Of a DNA stretch of 7,197 nt, positions 5,520 to 7,197 are shown piece after piece. Under the pieces are notes generated by a model. That model was not told the DNA's origin. It saw nothing but the letters and a program-made list of their open reading frames with translations, and did not search any database. This DNA is from Candidatus Tayloriibacteriota bacterium (GTDB taxonomy: Bacteria > Patescibacteriota > Minisyncoccia > Phycocordibacterales > PALSA-1337). Position 1 is the first letter of the stretch, and each line of letters opens with the position of its first letter. The stretch lies in assembly GCA_023269245.1 (NCBI GenBank), contig JAHFMB010000049.1, positions 1 to 7,197 on the forward strand, given 5' to 3'. Position numbers and translations under genes: made by a program.

Positions 5520-5738
5520 TTATGCCTTCTTGGCGACCTTGGATGCATGCATCGGCATTGCGACGTCGATGACCTGGCCTTTTTGACCCTGCTTGGTCGG
5601 ACGCTGATGCTTGCGGACGGTGTTCATACCATCGACGACAATCTTGCCTTCAGCTGGAAATGCCTTGACGACCTTGCCCGTCTTGCCGCGGTCATCGCCC
5701 GAAAGTATGGTTACTGTGTCTCCTTTCTTGATATGCAT
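5520..5738 (-). CDS. rplX: 50S ribosomal protein L24, short form
   Basis: L24 is an early assembly protein that binds the 5' domain of 23S rRNA near the exit tunnel. At 72 residues it is clearly shorter than the usual 100-105. The KOW domain is intact: IKKGDTVTILSGDDRGKTGK (3-22), then KIVVDGMNTVRKHQRPT (32-48). The protein stops after VIDVAMPMHASKVAKKA (56-72). The family's C-terminal extension, which normally continues past this strand with a (D/C)P..GK.TRVG(F/Y) segment, is absent. There is no sign of a frameshift in the few bases before rplE, so the short form is probably natural for this lineage. No Shine-Dalgarno site is seen; an ACCA motif lies just before the ATG. It is the partner of rplN and rplE in the operon. 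Confidence 0.95.
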   Translation of the reverse strand: MHIKKGDTVTILSGDDRGKTGKVVKAFPAEGKIVVDGMNTVRKHQRPTKQGQKGQVIDVAMPMHASKVAKKA

Positions 5739-5769
5739 AATGGTAAGTTAAAAATTGAAAAAAAGAAAA

Positions 5770-6141
5770 CTATACTATTTCAGGTGCTTTTGAAGCAATA
5801 GTCTTGAATCCGGCTTCGCCAACTTCGCGAGGGATTGGGCCAAAGATACGACCTGCAATCGGTTCTTTTTTGGTCTTTTCGATGATAACAACTGCGTTCT
5901 CATCAAAACGGATATAGGAGCCGTCTTTGCGGCGCGTAGGTTTGATCTGACGCACAACCACAGCGTGAAGAACATCCTTCTTTTTGATGGCCTTGCGGGG
6001 CTCTGCTTTTTGGACAGAAAGAACCACAATTTCACCAAGCTCGGCATAGCGTTTGTGGGAAGCGCCAAGAACCTTGAAAATGCGTCCGATCTTTGCGCCG
6101 GAGTTGTCTGCAATATTAACGATTGAGCGTGGCTGTATCAT
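5770..6141 (-). CDS. rplN: 50S ribosomal protein L14
   Basis: L14 binds 23S rRNA at the subunit interface and forms intersubunit bridges with 16S rRNA. At 123 residues it has the normal length (122). Recognisable family segments are MIQPRSIVNIADNSGAK at the start, GEIVVLSVQKA (36-46), HAVVVRQIKPTRRKDGSYI (59-77), RFDENAVVII (78-87) and GRIFGPIPRE (97-106) near the end. The start at 6141 gives the conserved MIQ amino terminus. The upstream A/T-rich spacer of 23 bases to the rpsQ stop has no Shine-Dalgarno site. A 31-base spacer leads to rplX. Nothing is unusual in the protein itself. Confidence 0.98.
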   Translation of the reverse strand: MIQPRSIVNIADNSGAKIGRIFKVLGASHKRYAELGEIVVLSVQKAEPRKAIKKKDVLHAVVVRQIKPTRRKDGSYIRFDENAVVIIEKTKKEPIAGRIFGPIPREVGEAGFKTIASKAPEIV

Positions 6142-6164
6142 GATACTTAATTAAAAATGGAAAA

Positions 6165-6425
6165 TTACGCGATGACTTTAAATGATTTATTCTTCGACAG
6201 TGGTCGACATGCCTCGATCGTTGCTTTGTCACCAATCTTCTTTGTATTACCCACGTCATGCGCCATAAGCTTGGTTTTTTTGGTCATAAACTTGTGATAC
6301 TTTGCATGCTTGATATAGCGCTCAATAACAACAACCGCAGTATCTTTCATCTTGTCAGAAACAACCACGCCAGTAAATGTTTGGCGTTGCGTCTCAATCT
6401 TTGGCTGTGTTTTGGTGACTGACAT
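6165..6425 (-). CDS. rpsQ: 30S ribosomal protein S17
   Basis: S17 is a primary 16S rRNA binder in the 5' domain of the small subunit. The 86-residue protein matches the family length. After a polar N-terminal stretch of about 15 residues come TGVVVSDKMKDTAVVVIER (18-36), then IKHAKYHKF (38-46), AHDVGN (55-60), and the ending IEACRPLSKNKSFKV (70-84), all S17 landmarks. The start at 6425 is the only sensible Met in frame. The preceding spacer (36 bases to rpmC) is A/T-rich, without a Shine-Dalgarno site but with ACCA a few bases before the ATG. The position between rpmC and rplN is canonical. Confidence 0.97.
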   Translation of the reverse strand: MSVTKTQPKIETQRQTFTGVVVSDKMKDTAVVVIERYIKHAKYHKFMTKKTKLMAHDVGNTKKIGDKATIEACRPLSKNKSFKVIA

Positions 6426-6461
6426 GTGAATGGTGATATTACTTTAAAATAGCCAGATTGT

Positions 6462-6656
6462 CTAGTTTTGACTCTTCTTTGAGCTCAAAACTGTGAGCAT
6501 GCGGGCAATGTCCTTGCGAATCTCCCTTCCCTGTTTGACGTTCTTGGTCTTTGCACCAGCGCCGCCAAACCGAAAGACACGGAGCTCTTCACGCTTTGCT
6601 GCAATGAGCTTGGCAATATCTGCCGGCGTCTTTGTCGAAATGTCTTTGATTTCCAT
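6462..6656 (-). CDS. rpmC: 50S ribosomal protein L29
   Basis: L29 is a small helical protein at the peptide exit tunnel, near where trigger factor and signal recognition particle dock. The 64-residue protein has the family pattern: an N-terminal MEIKDISTKTPADIAKLIAA, the KREELRVFRF segment (21-30) where many homologues have ELFNLRFQ, a short glycine/alanine-rich turn (31-35), and the second helix with IRKDIARMLTVL (46-57). Length is normal. It lies 17 bases after rplP and 36 bases before rpsQ, the standard order. No Shine-Dalgarno site precedes it; an ACCA motif is present upstream. Confidence 0.95.
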   Translation of the reverse strand: MEIKDISTKTPADIAKLIAAKREELRVFRFGGAGAKTKNVKQGREIRKDIARMLTVLSSKKSQN

Positions 6657-6673
6657 GAAAGTATTGGTAAATA

Positions 6674-7099
6674 TTATAGGCGCGCAACAATCTTCGTTTT
6701 TACTGGAAGTTTTGTACCAGCCTTGCGAAGCGCCTCAGCGGCGACGGCATTCTCAACGCCATCAATCTCGAACATGATGCGTCCTGGGCGGACTTCGGCA
6801 ACAAACCCGACTGGATCACCCTTGCCTTTTCCCATTTTAACTTCGGCTGGCTTCTGAGTGAACGGCATGTCAGGAAAAATACGAATCCATACTTTGCCAG
6901 ACTTGGTCGCATAGCGGGCCATAACTTTGCGGGCCGCCTCAATCTGGTTTGAGGTCACTCGACCGTAGGTCATGGCCTTGAGCCCAAACGAACCGAAAGC
7001 AACAGCCACCCCACGAGTCTCGTGTTTGACTGCTTCCTTGGCGCGATTCTTGCGCTTGGTAAAATGCTTGCGATGTTTTACTTTCTTAGGAAATAACAT
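6674..7099 (-). CDS. rplP: 50S ribosomal protein L16
   Basis: L16 helps shape the A-site of the large subunit and is essential for late 50S assembly. The 141-residue protein shows the family landmarks: PKKVKHRK (4-11), FGSFGLKAM (35-43), QIEAARKVMARY (52-63), GKVWIRIFPDMPFTQKPAE (68-86), MGKGKGDPVGFVAEVRPGRI (89-108) and the end KLPVKTKIV. Compared with E. coli L16, from memory, the segment between the first basic motif and FGSFGLKA is about seven residues longer. The rest aligns without gaps by eye. The start at 7099 has the ACCATG context and follows the rpsC stop by nine bases. Confidence 0.97.
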   Translation of the reverse strand: MLFPKKVKHRKHFTKRKNRAKEAVKHETRGVAVAFGSFGLKAMTYGRVTSNQIEAARKVMARYATKSGKVWIRIFPDMPFTQKPAEVKMGKGKGDPVGFVAEVRPGRIMFEIDGVENAVAAEALRKAGTKLPVKTKIVARL

Positions 7100-7108
7100 G
7101 GTAGTTGA

Positions 7109-7197
7109 TTATTTTTGGTCTTTCTTGAAAATCTCGCCCTTGTAGATCCAGACCTTGATACCAATATCACCATAGGTCATGTGAGCTTTTTCACGAG
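7109..7197 (-). CDS. rpsC: 30S ribosomal protein S3, C-terminal end (runs off right edge)
   Basis: S3 lies at the mRNA entry side of the small-subunit head. Only the last 28 codons and the stop are in the window. The visible protein reads REKAHMTYGDIGIKVWIYKG and then EIFKKDQK before TAA (7109-7111). The segment TYGDIGIKVWIYKGE is the well-known S3 carboxy-terminal signature. The tail after it is short, as in many compact genomes. The gene continues beyond base 7197 and is followed after nine bases by rplP, the expected S10 operon order. Confidence 0.95.
   Translation of the reverse strand, partial: REKAHMTYGDIGIKVWIYKGEIFKKDQK

Noticed and set aside
1..7197. CRISPR array, tRNA or rRNA genes
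   Set aside because: No regularly spaced direct repeats, no tRNA cloverleaf or TTCRANNC-type T-arm in a suitable setting, and no rRNA segments were recognised; almost all of the window is occupied by coding genes.

Overview
The window is a bacterial S10-spc ribosomal protein cluster, read on the minus strand (right to left), that is split by about 4.2 kb of unrelated genes. From the right edge the order is rpsC (3' end only), rplP, rpmC, rpsQ, rplN, rplX, rplE. After the foreign block it resumes with rpsN, rpsH and rplF (5' end only). This is the textbook gene order, with an insertion between rplE (L5) and rpsN (S14).

The inserted block (about 756-4947) holds four genes. An ECF-type sigma factor (2130-2672, minus) is followed four bases later by a single-pass membrane protein with a DUF5667-type motif (905-2125, minus), the likely anti-sigma or sensor partner. 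Divergent from them, on the plus strand, is a secreted protein with three fibronectin type III-like repeats (2851-4173). It ends in a strong, probably bidirectional terminator. Last is an unrecognised 177-residue membrane-anchored protein (4348-4881, plus) with its own near-consensus promoter, Shine-Dalgarno site and terminator. A plausible reading is a cell-surface signalling unit: the membrane protein holds or releases the sigma factor, and the secreted repeat protein is a candidate target. The sequence does not prove this.

The block appears integrated without loss of ribosomal gene expression. A near-consensus sigma70 promoter (TTGACT, 17 bp, TATAGT) sits at the exact 3' end of the membrane protein gene, with its -35 box overlapping the stop codon. 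It would drive rpsN-rpsH-rplF through a leader of about 118 nt.

The organism is probably a member of the Patescibacteria (Candidate Phyla Radiation) or a similar small-genome lineage. Reasons are the ECF sigma plus DUF5667 pair beside FnIII-like surface proteins, compact ribosomal proteins (72-residue L24, zinc-type S14), and the near absence of Shine-Dalgarno sites in front of ribosomal genes. TGA is used as a stop, so the recoded UGA-glycine groups are unlikely. Taxonomy is inference. No tRNA, rRNA, CRISPR array, transposase or insertion sequence was seen, and no gene-free stretch exceeds 300 bases.
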